From contig JAJXYC010000012.1 of the NCBI GenBank assembly GCA_021780815.1, positions 87,001 to 151,000 on the forward strand: a stretch of DNA of 64,000 nucleotides. Direction: 5' to 3'. Made by a program: the position numbers and the translations under genes. The notes under the pieces are model-generated. The model ran no database searches, was not told the DNA's origin, and saw only the letters and a program-made list of their open reading frames with translations. The DNA is from Bacteroidota bacterium. Lineage in GTDB: Bacteria; Bacteroidota; Ignavibacteria; Kapaibacteriales; UBA2268. Shown piece after piece: positions 1 through 9,453 of the stretch. Numbering within the stretch: the first letter of the stretch is position 1; each line of letters opens with the position of its first letter.

Positions 1-1812
1 ATCATTACCTTGCTTGATAATACGAGCTTTTCCAAAAGGAAGGAGGAAGTTTTCGTCAGGTTCGTAAGTAGAAGAATAAGGCAAACGGTAAAGCCCTTTA
101 TGTTCGAGAAATATAACGGGGTCTTGCAATCTACAAGCAGTTTTAAGCAACCCTTTGGCTTCTGCGGCAGTGCTTGGATACGCAATTAAAAGACCTGGTA
201 TATGAGCAAAGAAACTTTCAATATTTTGAGAATGGTAAAGACCGCCGTGTATATAGCCACCTACTGCAACACGAATTACAATAGGTGCAGACCAATGTCC
301 GTCTGACCGGTACCTTAAAGTTGCAAGTTCATCTCTAATTTGCATAAACGCAGGCCAGATATAATCGCCAAATTGAATTTCGACAACGGGTTTATAACCT
401 TTTACAGCCATACCTATTGCAGTTCCGATAATAGAAGCTTCGGCAAGAGGAGAATTAAAAACACGTTGTTTCCCAAATTTATTTGTTAATCCTTTCGTTG
501 CAGTAAAAACGCCTCCTTTGGGGTCAGCAATATCTTCTCCATATATTACCATTTTAGGATTAAATTGCATCTCTTCATGTAAAGCATGGTTAATTGCATC
601 TACCATTACAACTTTATTTTCTGTGTCTTGGATAACAAATTCAGAATAATTTAAATTTTGAGTTTCCGAAGGTGCAAATATATGTTTTGTGGAATCCATA
701 GGGTTCGGTGAAGGGCGGGTAATTGCCCAATCTGCTGCACTATTGATTTCAACAACAATTTTTTGATGCAAATTATTAATTTCTTCTTGCGAGACAATTT
801 TATTTTCTAATAGATATTGAGATAAATTTTTTATTGGATCTTTTGTTCCAAAGGCTTTTTCTAATTCTTCTTTGGAACGATATTTTTTCTGGTCATCGCT
901 TGAAGAATGGGCAATTAAGCGTTCTACTTTGGAATGCAACAAAGCAGGTCCGTTGCCACTTCGGATATAATCAACAGCTTTTTTAGCGGCGAGATAACTT
1001 TCAAAGAAGTTTGAGCCGTCATAAGTAATCATTTTTAAATTTGAATATGCACAAAAAGAATGAGTAACATTACTGCCACTTGATTGTATTTCTCTTGGTA
1101 CAGAAATTGCATAGCCATTATCTTGAATATGGAATAGAACAGACAATTTTTCACGAGATGCCCAATTTACCGCTTCATAAAATTCACCTTGTGAGGTAGT
1201 GCCTTCACCAGATGAAACATAAGTAATTTCGTCTGTCCCATCTTTTTTTGTGGCTAAGGCTGTGCCTACTGCATTTAAATATTGAGTGCCAGTGGGTGAT
1301 GATTGTGTAGGTAAATTTAAATCTTTATGTCCATAATGACCGGGCATTTGCCGACCGCCAGTTGCCGGGTCTTCGGGTTTACCAAAAGTAAGTAAAAAAT
1401 AATCCTTTGGTGTATAACCTAATGTGTAAACAAAAGCTAAATCACGATAGTAAGTCCACCCCCAGTCTTTTTTAGGGATTAAATTCATTGCAATTGCAAC
1501 TTGTGTCCCTTCATGACCACTACCTCCGATATGAAAAAACGATTTACCTTGCTTAACTAACATCAAATGTTTCTCATCTGTATAACGTGCTTGCATCATC
1601 ATCTTTAAAGCATAAAGCATCTGTTCTTTGGTTAAATTAAGCTCGTTATGAATTAAATTATTTTTGGAATTTGGAGTAATTTGTATATTTTCTACCGAGA
1701 CTCCTTTGCCTATAATTTCTTCAAATTTATTAGTATCTGCTCCTTCTTCAATGTTATTTAGAATTTCCTTTTTAGATTTATTTTCAAAATTAGTGCTAAT
1801 TGATTTTGTCAT
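1..1812 (-). CDS. 2-oxoacid dehydrogenase E1, fused alpha and beta subunits (3' end outside window)
   Basis: Thiamine-diphosphate E1 component of a branched-chain 2-oxoacid dehydrogenase type complex, which decarboxylates the 2-oxoacid and acylates the E2 lipoyl group. I translated the reverse strand from the ATG at 1812; the frame stays open for 604 codons to the window edge. Residues about 60-390 are E1-alpha-like: HIGGSGHEGTQVA, RDLAFVYTLGYTP, then a TPP motif SSGEGTTSQG ending in NGYAIS. From about residue 394 the beta half follows: MVIYGEDIADPKGGVF, SPLAEASIIGTAIGMA, QFGDYIWPAF, HSQNIESFFAHIPGL. The fused form is common in Bacteroidota and relatives. The TPP motif has GEG where GDG is usual. 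The neighbour holB is divergent across about 136 bases. The exact substrate (branched-chain or other) cannot be read from sequence alone. Confidence 0.9.
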   Translation of the reverse strand, partial: MTKSISTNFENKSKKEILNNIEEGADTNKFEEIIGKGVSVENIQITPNSKNNLIHNELNLTKEQMLYALKMMMQARYTDEKHLMLVKQGKSFFHIGGSGHEGTQVAIAMNLIPKKDWGWTYYRDLAFVYTLGYTPKDYFLLTFGKPEDPATGGRQMPGHYGHKDLNLPTQSSPTGTQYLNAVGTALATKKDGTDEITYVSSGEGTTSQGEFYEAVNWASREKLSVLFHIQDNGYAISVPREIQSSGSNVTHSFCAYSNLKMITYDGSNFFESYLAAKKAVDYIRSGNGPALLHSKVERLIAHSSSDDQKKYRSKEELEKAFGTKDPIKNLSQYLLENKIVSQEEINNLHQKIVVEINSAADWAITRPSPNPMDSTKHIFAPSETQNLNYSEFVIQDTENKVVMVDAINHALHEEMQFNPKMVIYGEDIADPKGGVFTATKGLTNKFGKQRVFNSPLAEASIIGTAIGMAVKGYKPVVEIQFGDYIWPAFMQIRDELATLRYRSDGHWSAPIVIRVAVGGYIHGGLYHSQNIESFFAHIPGLLIAYPSTAAEAKGLLKTACRLQDPVIFLEHKGLYRLPYSSTYEPDENFLLPFGKARIIKQGND

Positions 1813-1948
1813 AATATTACTTATTTATATTTTTGAATTTGTTAAAATATAAAAACATTAAACGTTTATTTTTAGTTTTTATTAAAAAATTATTTTACTT
1901 TGCATAAAACAGTATTTGCAGTTAATTATTAAAGGATTTAAAGAGAAA

Positions 1949-3100
1949 ATGAGCTGGGAATCAATTGTTGGTTTAGAACGGGAAAAGAAATTGTTGCAAC
2001 GAGCAATAATAAATAATCGTGTCCATAATTCATACTTATTTATAGGTAATAATGGAATTGGGAAAAGAGCGTTAGCATTTGAATTTGCAAAGGTATTAAA
2101 TTGTACAAATCCCATTGTTACAGTTGATGAATACATTGCATGTGATAAATGTAGTAGTTGTAAACAAATAGAATTATTGAAGCATCCAAATTTGCATTTA
2201 GTCTTTTCTTATCCAACAGGAAAGTCATCAGAAAACAAATCGGATAACCCGTTATCAAAATTGACTGACCAGCAAGTTGAAGATATACAAAATCAATTAG
2301 CCCAATTTGCTTCTAATCCATATCACACAATTACACTACAATCTGCTAATTATATAAAAATAGAACAAATTCGTGAAGTTAAACGTATTATATCAATGAA
2401 TGCAACAAATATTGGCAAAAATGTGGTGATAATAATGAATGCAGAAGAAATGACCAATGAAGCGGCAAATGCTTTTTTAAAAACATTAGAAGAACCTTCT
2501 GAAAATTCTGTGATTATTTTAACAACATCTCGCAAAGAATCTCTTTTACAAACTATTTTGTCTCGTACCCAACAATTGTTTGTTAATCAATTAAATAACG
2601 ATGAAATCGCCGAAGGTTTAGTTAAGAAATTTAATATAGAAGAAGGGAAAGCCAAATTAATTGCCAACCTTTCTAATGGTTCTTTTGCCGAAGCTATTGA
2701 TTATTCTTCTAATGATTTTACTGATTTAAGGATTGCTTTTGTTGATTTGTTTAGAACGGTGCTGAAAAAAAGAAATTATAGAATTGAAATGTTAAGTAAG
2801 ATTGAAGAAATAACAAAAAACTATGACCAAAAGAAAATTATTAATGGTTTATCGCTTTTTGAAATTTGGATAAGAGATGCATTTGTTTATTCTAAATTGC
2901 AACAAAAATTAAAAATTATTAATAAAGACCAATTAGAAGTTATAGAAAAATTTGTTGTAAATTTTAATAATTTCAACTATTTATCTGCTTTTGAAAAAAT
3001 TGATAAATCAATTTTTTTGATTAGAAAAAGTGTGAATATTCAATTAATTTTAGTAAATTTATTTTTGGGAATTAGACAAAATGAATATAACTTTTATTAG
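1949..3100 (+). CDS. holB: DNA polymerase III subunit delta' (clamp loader)
   Basis: AAA+ subunit of the clamp loader that places the beta sliding clamp on DNA. The 383-residue product starts at MSWESIVGLE; an in-frame upstream non-ATG codon at 1916 would add 11 residues, but the ATG at 1949 gives the normal family N-terminus. A Walker A motif GNNGIGKR lies at residues 33-40. A zinc module of four cysteines (C52, C65, C68, C71) follows, and a central block EMTNEAANAFLKTLEEP is typical of delta'/gamma proteins. The ricT gene follows 26 bases downstream, the same order as holB-yaaT in Bacillus and in many Bacteroidota. Delta' is favoured over gamma/tau by length and by the ricT neighbour. Confidence 0.9.
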   Translation: MSWESIVGLEREKKLLQRAIINNRVHNSYLFIGNNGIGKRALAFEFAKVLNCTNPIVTVDEYIACDKCSSCKQIELLKHPNLHLVFSYPTGKSSENKSDNPLSKLTDQQVEDIQNQLAQFASNPYHTITLQSANYIKIEQIREVKRIISMNATNIGKNVVIIMNAEEMTNEAANAFLKTLEEPSENSVIILTTSRKESLLQTILSRTQQLFVNQLNNDEIAEGLVKKFNIEEGKAKLIANLSNGSFAEAIDYSSNDFTDLRIAFVDLFRTVLKKRNYRIEMLSKIEEITKNYDQKKIINGLSLFEIWIRDAFVYSKLQQKLKIINKDQLEVIEKFVVNFNNFNYLSAFEKIDKSIFLIRKSVNIQLILVNLFLGIRQNEYNFY

Positions 3101-3126
3101 AAGCGACTAATAAATACTTTAGTTTT

Positions 3127-4287
3127 ATGGTAATCAATAATAATTATATAGACGTATACCCAACTTTAAAAGAAAATATTAGTTTACTTTTAGGGGAGGA
3201 GAACATCCAACAGAAAAGCGAAGATATTGAGTTTAGCAATACAGAACTTGCAGAGCAACGTAGAGAAAACAAATTTGCTGAGAGAACGGCAAGTGAAAAT
3301 GGTTCAAAAAACGAAGCACATAGAGTTATTCGTCCATTAGAAAACAAAGCAAGTTTTTTGAATAAGGAGAATATTGCAGAAATTTCTTTCCAAGGAAATA
3401 GGAAAGAAATTTATTTCAATCCTTTACAAAATCGGTTAGATCTCAATGATTGGGTTATCGTTGAAACGGAAAATGGATGTGATTTGGGTAAAATTACAAA
3501 GTTAGGTGAATGTATATATTCAAGGTGGTTGAAAGATGAACGAAATGAAAATTTGCCTGTTCATTCTATTAAATATAAAGCCAACCCGAAAGACATTGAA
3601 AAGTATAAGGAAAACTTAAAAGAGCAAAAAGTAATTGTAGAAAAAGTTAAGAAGATGTCTGAAAAATACAAATTAGAGATGCGTGTTACAGAAGCAGAGT
3701 GGCAATTTGATAAGCGCCGTCTTACAATTTACTTTTTGTCTCCACAAAGAGTTGATTTTCGTGAGTTAGTTAAAGATTTAGCTAAGGAATACAAAACTCG
3801 TATTGAACTAAGACAAATTACTCATAGAGAACGTGCTAAACGTATTAGTAATTGGGTTGGCGTTTGTGGCAGACCTATTTGTTGCGGTTCTTTCTTAGAC
3901 CAAACTAAATCTATCTCAATAGAACATACCAAAGTGCAACAACTTTCAGCCAATGTTACTAAATTAAGTGGATATTGTGGTAGATTGAAATGTTGTTTGC
4001 TCTTCGAATACGATTACTATTTAGAAGAATCTAAACGATTCCCTAAATTAGGTTCAAAACTTGAGCTAAATGAAGGTTACTTTACTTTAATTAAATTTGA
4101 TATTTTTAAAGAAAATTTAACCTTTTACAATAATGAAGCCCATAATTTTAGAACTTTTTCGTTAGAAGAAATTAAACAATTTGCGGCTCAAAATAAAATT
4201 ATTGAACCAAAAGATACCGATGCTTGCATTGTGTGCAATAAATTAAACGACGAAGATTTATCTGAATTACTGGAAATTTCGGAATAA
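3127..4287 (+). CDS. ricT: RicT/YaaT-type PSP1 domain protein
   Basis: PSP1-domain protein of the YaaT/RicT family. In Bacillus, RicT acts with RicA and RicF in RNA maturation and development and binds iron-sulfur clusters; its role in Bacteroidota is little known. The 386-residue product has a poorly conserved N-terminal 90 residues, then a PSP1 core with LNDWVIVETENGCDLGKIT and RQITHRERAKRI. Two signature cysteine clusters, CGRPICC near residue 246 and CGRLKCC near residue 283, are both present. A further CIVC pair lies near the C-terminus. It follows holB in the same direction and probably shares its transcript. A strong hairpin with a T-run follows at 4310. Confidence 0.88.
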   Translation: MVINNNYIDVYPTLKENISLLLGEENIQQKSEDIEFSNTELAEQRRENKFAERTASENGSKNEAHRVIRPLENKASFLNKENIAEISFQGNRKEIYFNPLQNRLDLNDWVIVETENGCDLGKITKLGECIYSRWLKDERNENLPVHSIKYKANPKDIEKYKENLKEQKVIVEKVKKMSEKYKLEMRVTEAEWQFDKRRLTIYFLSPQRVDFRELVKDLAKEYKTRIELRQITHRERAKRISNWVGVCGRPICCGSFLDQTKSISIEHTKVQQLSANVTKLSGYCGRLKCCLLFEYDYYLEESKRFPKLGSKLELNEGYFTLIKFDIFKENLTFYNNEAHNFRTFSLEEIKQFAAQNKIIEPKDTDACIVCNKLNDEDLSELLEISE

Positions 4288-4309
4288 CAAAACGTGAATT
4301 GAGAATATT

Positions 4310-4345
4310 AAAAAGGGAAGATAGAATATCTTTCCTTTTTATTTT
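4310..4345. terminator. Bidirectional terminator hairpin between ricT and the M16 peptidase gene
   Basis: A 14-base-pair stem with one G-T pair (4310-4323 with 4327-4340) closes on a three-base loop. The arms begin with an A-run and end with a T-run, so it can act on both strands. It lies between the convergent ricT (+) and peptidase (-) genes. Confidence 0.8.
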
Positions 4346-4372
4346 GATATTTTTGGGTTGTAATTTGAACTT

Positions 4373-5608
4373 TTAGCGCTGTAGTATTTCTACTTTTGAC
4401 CAGCTATTTTCGGAAATTATTGCTTTGGAAAATTCAAGAAATTCTTCAAAATTTATTAATTTCAATTTAGATATAAAATTATCATTCAATGGGTATTTCT
4501 CATTCAATTGAATTGAACGCAAAGTATTCATCATTTTTTCAAAAGGCAATTCAATTTTATAAATATGTTGAGCGACCATAGCATTTTTTGAGATATTGAA
4601 AAGGTCTTTTGAAATTTTTCTATTTTGAATCTTATTGAAAATCTCATCAATAATTTCAAAGCTTTTATCTAATTTATTTTTATCAGTTGCAAAATAAATT
4701 TGTAATACGTTAGTATCTATATATTGCTCTAAATTAGTAAAAGAATTATAAACCAGAGCAGATTTTTCACGCAATTGGTTGTAAATCATTGAACTTGGAC
4801 TTTCACCAAGAAAATAAGAAAGTAATTTCAACTTTAAAATCAAATCGGGTTCAATACTATCAATTCTTTTAAGCATTAAAATATGGGATTGCTCAATAGA
4901 TTTTTTTAATATTTTAGTTTTTGGTGTGCAATTTGGCAGTTTCTCTATTTTTTTTGGTATTGCGGCAGAAGGAAAATCAGAGAAAATTTTTGATGATAAT
5001 TCGGAAAATTGTTCAAAAGGTATATTCCCAATAAATGAAATTAAAATATTTGTTGATGTGTAATATTGATTAAAGAATTGTTTTATATCTTGCAAAGTTA
5101 TATTTTCTAATGTTTTCTCTGTGCCAGTAATTAATCTCCCCAAAGAATGCTTCGGATATATTATTTCATTACCTAAATCAAAAATAAGTTCCTCTGGGTC
5201 ATCATAATAAGATTTAATTTCTTCAAGTATGATTTTTTTCTCTTTTTCAAAATCTTTTTCGTTGAACACAGGTTTAACAAAAAAATCGGAAAGTAAAGTG
5301 TAAACTTTTGTAAAGTTTTCATTCAAAGATTTTAAGTAAAAAACTGTGATTTCGTGTTCTGTAAAAGCATTATACAAAGTTCCAGTTCTTTCGAATTCCT
5401 TTGCAATTTGAGTATTAGTATAATTTTCGTTTCTTCTAAAAAGTTGATGTTCTACAAAATGAGCAAGTCCTTCTTTTTTATTTGGGTCTTGACGAGAGCC
5501 AGCAAAGACGCTTATACTTAAAATAAACGATTTATAATTTGGCAAATGTTCATAAAGCAAACGTAATCCATTTGGCAAAACCACAAGTTTTTGATTAGAA
5601 TCTTCCAA
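4373..5608 (-). CDS. M16 family zinc metallopeptidase (insulinase/processing peptidase type)
   Basis: Zinc peptidase of family M16, 411 residues, one half-unit type. The inverted zinc motif HFVEH is at residues 50-54 (H50, E53, H54). The distal zinc ligand is probably E130 in LEEIKSYYDDP, at the usual 76-residue spacing. The later RQLREKSALVYNSF-like segment (QLREKSALVYNSFTNL) is the conserved substrate-side motif of the C-terminal lobe. No signal peptide is visible, so it is probably cytoplasmic, as for YmxG-like proteins. The start is a TTG at 5608 that places the family N-terminus (VVLPNGLRLLYE) correctly. It converges with ricT and ends beyond a shared terminator. The substrate is unknown. 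Confidence 0.88.
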   Translation of the reverse strand: MEDSNQKLVVLPNGLRLLYEHLPNYKSFILSISVFAGSRQDPNKKEGLAHFVEHQLFRRNENYTNTQIAKEFERTGTLYNAFTEHEITVFYLKSLNENFTKVYTLLSDFFVKPVFNEKDFEKEKKIILEEIKSYYDDPEELIFDLGNEIIYPKHSLGRLITGTEKTLENITLQDIKQFFNQYYTSTNILISFIGNIPFEQFSELSSKIFSDFPSAAIPKKIEKLPNCTPKTKILKKSIEQSHILMLKRIDSIEPDLILKLKLLSYFLGESPSSMIYNQLREKSALVYNSFTNLEQYIDTNVLQIYFATDKNKLDKSFEIIDEIFNKIQNRKISKDLFNISKNAMVAQHIYKIELPFEKMMNTLRSIQLNEKYPLNDNFISKLKLINFEEFLEFSKAIISENSWSKVEILQR

Positions 5609-5874
5609 TTTAAATCTCTAAAAAATACAAAATTACGAACTTCTGCCCTCCCACCCTTCCTTAATTCAAAATTTCTTGTGTCGAGTATTTTTTCTTATCG
5701 CTCAACGGGCATCACCTCCTTCCATTCGAGAAAATATTACATATTTAAATGAAAGTAATATATTTAAGTTTTAATAAGTTAAATACTTGCAAAATTACAA
5801 CAATTTATTTTCATATTTTTTATAGAAAGAAAATGCAAAGATAGATAGCATATATATATAATTCAATTTTAGAT

Positions 5875-6723
5875 TTATCTAAGTATATATTTCTCACCTG
5901 CTTGGATTACTTCGTAACCATTTGCATTATCAGTAACAATTGCAACGATACGAATCCATTTGGGTCTCCAATCAGCAGTTGGAGGAATTTGCTTAGAATA
6001 ATTTGAAGTCATAATTGAATTTGCGGCAATATCATTTTCTGAGATTTGTTCACCCCAAGTTGAAGTTAGAGCATCACGGATTATACCATTATGGACATAG
6101 TCATAAATATCAACAGGATTTTTTCTGTAATCTATTTGGTATTGAACGATTGAATCTTCGACAACGTAAAGTGCTAAATGATACGAAGATGGACAATTAT
6201 CATTAAACGTAAGTTTTGTTGAGCAACTAATTGTTTTTGTGGTGGAATCATAAGAAGGAGTTAAGTCGATTTTTACTTTTGCTTTTTGTTTCATTCTGGC
6301 AACAGCTGCGGCTTCCCATTGCCCTTGGTTTAAAACTAATTGATTTTCGTAATTAGTTCTATCTATTAATCCATTAGGTGTGCCAATTCCCCAACCTATA
6401 TTGAAGTAATTTTCTAAATCTTTCATCACTTGTGAAACAAAGTTATATGAATGTTCTTTCGTTGGCTTTGCGTAAACTCCTGCATGAACTTCAATTACAA
6501 CGATATTGTTAGGGTATTTTTCTTTTATACTATGTGCAACTTCAGATGCTGCCGGACAATTTCCACAAAGGAACCCTGTATAATCTTCTAATAACACTAC
6601 TTTTTGTGTGGTATCTGTTATTACTGTTGAGTGTTCTTCGTAAGGTGGCTTAACATCATCGCAAGAAATAAATAATGCTATGAAGAATGTTGTGATGATA
6701 ATGAGTTTGATATTGCGTGCCAT
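5875..6723 (-). CDS. Omp28-like lipoprotein with thioredoxin-like fold
   Basis: Secreted lipoprotein of 282 residues. The N-terminus is a hydrophobic signal ending in a lipobox, FISC, with C21 as the lipidated residue. Residues about 40-130 look like the thioredoxin-like part of Omp28-related outer-membrane proteins: KVVLLEDYTGFLCGNC with a CxxC pair (C53, C56), then IVVIEVHAG. The rest is probably an Ig-like domain (SCSTKLTFNDNCP). In Bacteroidota such proteins sit on the outer membrane; redox function is inferred from the CxxC pair, not shown. It stands alone, divergent from the next gene, with about 266 bases of featureless AT-rich DNA on its downstream side up to the peptidase gene. Confidence 0.8.
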   Translation of the reverse strand: MARNIKLIIITTFFIALFISCDDVKPPYEEHSTVITDTTQKVVLLEDYTGFLCGNCPAASEVAHSIKEKYPNNIVVIEVHAGVYAKPTKEHSYNFVSQVMKDLENYFNIGWGIGTPNGLIDRTNYENQLVLNQGQWEAAAVARMKQKAKVKIDLTPSYDSTTKTISCSTKLTFNDNCPSSYHLALYVVEDSIVQYQIDYRKNPVDIYDYVHNGIIRDALTSTWGEQISENDIAANSIMTSNYSKQIPPTADWRPKWIRIVAIVTDNANGYEVIQAGEKYILR

Positions 6724-6848
6724 TTTAAGTTTTCTTCTAGTTTTTAGTCAAAATTATAATAATTAGTATATAAAACGTATTCTTTTAAATAATATTAGTT
6801 TTTAACTATCAATTTTTTAACAAATATAATTGAAAGAATTATTTTTCT

Positions 6849-6856
6849 TAATTTTG
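6849..6856 (+). promoter_or_regulatory. Possible -7 element (TAnnTTTG)
   Basis: TAATTTTG matches the Bacteroidota -7 consensus about 55 bases before the TTG start at 6911. No good -33 TTTG is found at the normal distance, so support is weak. Confidence 0.35.
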
Positions 6857-6910
6857 TTTTGTATTAAAATTCAAATTCAAATTTGATAGTCAATTCTGAG
6901 GCAAGAAAAA

Positions 6911-7678
6911 TTGAAATATAAATTCTTTTTTATTGTAATTTTAATAATGGCAATAATAAATTTACCTGTAAAGGTTTGGTCAGGAAGTGCTGGTACCTCG
7001 TATTTATATGAAACACAATATATTGTCAATAAGCCCACGGCAGGTTTGATACCGATTAAATCTCAAATATTTAGTTTAAATTTTGGGGGTAGTGCAAGTT
7101 TTTGGTTAAATTGCGAATATTCGCCGATAAATAATTTAGCATTAGGTCTTGCTTTTGGTGGGACAAATATTTTTGGTTCTGAAAATATAAAATTCCAACC
7201 ATATCCGGGAATATTAGCAAAATATAGGTTTGTTAATGAAAATAAATATGTACCAGCAATCGCAGTTGGTTTTAATTCGCAGGGGTTAGGAGTATATAAT
7301 TCAAAGGCAAATGAGTTTGAGATTAATTCACCTGGTCTTTTCCTTGCATTTTCAAAATCATTTAAATGGAAATATGGTTATTTGGGGTTGCATCTTGGGA
7401 CAAATTATTCTTTTGAACCAGTTGCATCAAAAAGAAGAATCAATCCATATTTTGGTTTTGAACAATCTCTTAGTAGCCGCTCTTCATTAGATTTGGAATA
7501 TGATTTGCAAACTCCATATAACCCAAATTTTGTATTTAATAAAGGGCTTTTAAATTTTGATTTAAGGTATTCTATTGATAATAGTACAACTTTGGAGTTG
7601 AAATTTATTGATGTTTTTAACACTAATGCACAAATTTACAAGTTGTTAAAGGTTGAATTCGTCGGATATTATTTTTAG
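6911..7678 (+). CDS. Predicted outer-membrane/envelope beta-barrel protein, function unknown
   Basis: 255-residue exported protein that I do not recognise at family level. It has a short hydrophobic signal peptide (about residues 5-25, ending near VKVWSG). Alternating aromatic and polar strands follow, such as FGGSASFWLNCEYSP, LALGLAFGGTNIFG and SSRSSLDLEYDLQTP, and the chain ends on an aromatic residue (GYYF). This is the pattern of small beta-barrels. The start is a TTG at 6911, chosen because GAGG lies 6-10 bases upstream and the reading begins directly with the signal peptide. It precedes a glycosyltransferase gene by 62 bases in the same direction, so co-transcription is possible. Outer-membrane location is an inference. 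Confidence 0.6.
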   Translation: MKYKFFFIVILIMAIINLPVKVWSGSAGTSYLYETQYIVNKPTAGLIPIKSQIFSLNFGGSASFWLNCEYSPINNLALGLAFGGTNIFGSENIKFQPYPGILAKYRFVNENKYVPAIAVGFNSQGLGVYNSKANEFEINSPGLFLAFSKSFKWKYGYLGLHLGTNYSFEPVASKRRINPYFGFEQSLSSRSSLDLEYDLQTPYNPNFVFNKGLLNFDLRYSIDNSTTLELKFIDVFNTNAQIYKLLKVEFVGYYF

Positions 7679-7740
7679 TTTCTGAATATAACAAAATAAT
7701 TGTAATAGTTTGTAAAATTATTTAATTCAAAGCAATACAG

Positions 7741-8964
7741 ATGAAAGTATTAATTATCACAATAAAAAATCCTTTTCTTGCAAAAGACGGCGGCTCACTG
7801 GCAATTTTAAATATATTAGAAGGATATCGAAATTTAGGCTACGATATTACTTTACTTATGATGAATACCTTACGGCATTATATCCCAAGAGAAAAATTTC
7901 AAGGAAAAATTAATCAATATAATATTAAAGTAATTGATTTTACATTTGATAATAATATAAAAATTATAAATGCACTTAAAAATTTGCTCTTATCAAAAAT
8001 GCCTTATAATTTAGAGAGATTTTACAGTGAAGACTTTGAAAAGGAAATTGCAAAAATTTTAAGTGAAGAAAAATTTGATTTTATTCAACTTGAAAGTAGT
8101 TTTTCGGGTTTGTACTTAGATATTATTAAACAAAATACACAGGCACCGATTTTTTTGCGTTCCCATAATGTAGAGTATGAGATTTGGGAAAGAAACGCAT
8201 CAGTTCAAAGTAATTTTTTAAAAAAAATATATTTTGGAATACTTGCAAAAAGATTTAAAAAATGGGAAGAAGGGACATTTCCTAAATATGATGCTATTTT
8301 TCCAATGACATTAAGAGATAAAGCAAAGATTCAAAAAGTTTATCAAAAATCAAATTTTTACTTTACTTTACCATATACAATCAATATTAAGGAATATCCA
8401 TTTGAGGAAATTACTTTGACCGACCTTTCTATTGCATATTTGGGAGTATTGGATTGGATACCTAATCAAGAAGGGCTTCTTTGGTTTTTAAAAAATGTAT
8501 GGTCGAGAATATATAACTATTATCCAGGTTTAAAGTTTTATATAGCAGGGAGGAATGCTCCTGATTGGTTAATAAAGCGAATAAAAAGCTATAAAGTAGA
8601 GTTCCTTGGCGAAGTTCCCAGCGCACGTGAATTTATTTTGCAACATCCTATTTTTGTTGTTCCATTACTTTCTGGCAGTGGAATGCGGATTAAAATCATA
8701 GAACAAATGGCTTTGGGACGTGTGGTAATTTCAACTCCAATTGGTGCCGAAGGTATTGACATTTCTTCTATGGAAAATGGCATTTTGGCTGAGCAACCGA
8801 ATGATTTTATAAGCAATATTGATTATTTGTTTAGAAATCCTGATGGAATTCGTTATATTTCCAAAAATGCAAGATTAACAATTGAAAATTTGTTCGATTC
8901 TTCTGAAATTTTTTATGATTTAAACGAATTTATTTTGAAAATTTTAAATAACAGACAAAACTAA
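7741..8964 (+). CDS. Glycosyltransferase, GT4 family (GT-B fold)
   Basis: Sugar transferase of 407 residues, likely acting on cell-surface glycans with a nucleotide-sugar donor. The N-terminal Rossmann-like half begins MKVLIITIKNPFLAKDGGS. It carries RSHNVEYEIWE, seen in the group whose members start with a glycine-rich donor or acceptor loop. The C-terminal donor-binding half has YLGVLDWIPNQEGLLWFL, FYIAGRNAP and the GT4 E-x7-E-like segment VPLLSGSGMRIKIIEQMALG followed by STPIGAEGI. No signal peptide or membrane span is seen. It ends seven bases before the convergent small membrane-protein gene. Acceptor and sugar cannot be assigned. Confidence 0.85.
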   Translation: MKVLIITIKNPFLAKDGGSLAILNILEGYRNLGYDITLLMMNTLRHYIPREKFQGKINQYNIKVIDFTFDNNIKIINALKNLLLSKMPYNLERFYSEDFEKEIAKILSEEKFDFIQLESSFSGLYLDIIKQNTQAPIFLRSHNVEYEIWERNASVQSNFLKKIYFGILAKRFKKWEEGTFPKYDAIFPMTLRDKAKIQKVYQKSNFYFTLPYTINIKEYPFEEITLTDLSIAYLGVLDWIPNQEGLLWFLKNVWSRIYNYYPGLKFYIAGRNAPDWLIKRIKSYKVEFLGEVPSAREFILQHPIFVVPLLSGSGMRIKIIEQMALGRVVISTPIGAEGIDISSMENGILAEQPNDFISNIDYLFRNPDGIRYISKNARLTIENLFDSSEIFYDLNEFILKILNNRQN

Positions 8965-8971
8965 TTTGCTG

Positions 8972-9367
8972 TTATTTTGGTTCCCAAGAATCGCCACCAC
9001 AAGGGATATAATCTTCTGTGATATGTTCATCATAAATTGTACATAATTGACTTGTTTGGTCAAAGTATCGACATTTCCCGCAAAGCGTATTTTCCAAAAT
9101 ATCGTTAGATGTATTATTGAATTCTTTATACTTGTTGTATGCAGGAAAGGCAACAAGAAACCAAAGAATAAGTGCGACGAACCACCAATTTGAGCGTAAA
9201 TCAAAATAGTCACTTAAACTTAATGATAAAATTATAATTATTGCTGTCCGAAAAAGTATGCCTGTAATAATTGAACCTGTTGTAATTACTGTTTTCTCGT
9301 TAGAATAAATTTCACTATCTGTTGAAAAATTCAGTAATTTGTATAATTTTATAAAAAATTTTTCCAT
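8972..9367 (-). CDS. Small membrane protein with a four-cysteine C-terminal tail
   Basis: 131-residue protein, family not recognised. Two membrane spans are clear (about residues 30-52 and 61-78), followed by a soluble tail with CGKC (C96, C99), C109 and C123, ending in CGGDSWEPK. Four spaced cysteines in a short tail suggest a bound metal such as zinc or iron, or redox chemistry. The spacing C-x2-C-x9-C-x13-C also resembles ferredoxin-thioredoxin-like or high-potential patterns only loosely. Start ATG at 9367. The gene converges with the glycosyltransferase gene (seven bases between stops). The overlapping antisense-frame ORF at 8944-9213 is rejected. Confidence 0.7.
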   Translation of the reverse strand: MEKFFIKLYKLLNFSTDSEIYSNEKTVITTGSIITGILFRTAIIIILSLSLSDYFDLRSNWWFVALILWFLVAFPAYNKYKEFNNTSNDILENTLCGKCRYFDQTSQLCTIYDEHITEDYIPCGGDSWEPK

Positions 9368-9453
9368 TAATTAAACTTAAAAATAAAAGTAAAGAATTAA
9401 TTGTAAAATCGTAATCGTCAGGTTTCTATTGTATATATAATAAGATTATTTTA

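Noticed and set aside
5609-5874. 266-base gap after the Omp28-like gene
   Set aside because: Contains a C-rich patch and AT-rich DNA but no hairpin, ORF or promoter I can support.
8944-9213. 89-codon ORF antisense-frame overlap with the four-cysteine membrane protein
   Set aside because: Alternative frame of the same strand; the 131-residue frame has clear spans and ordered cysteines.
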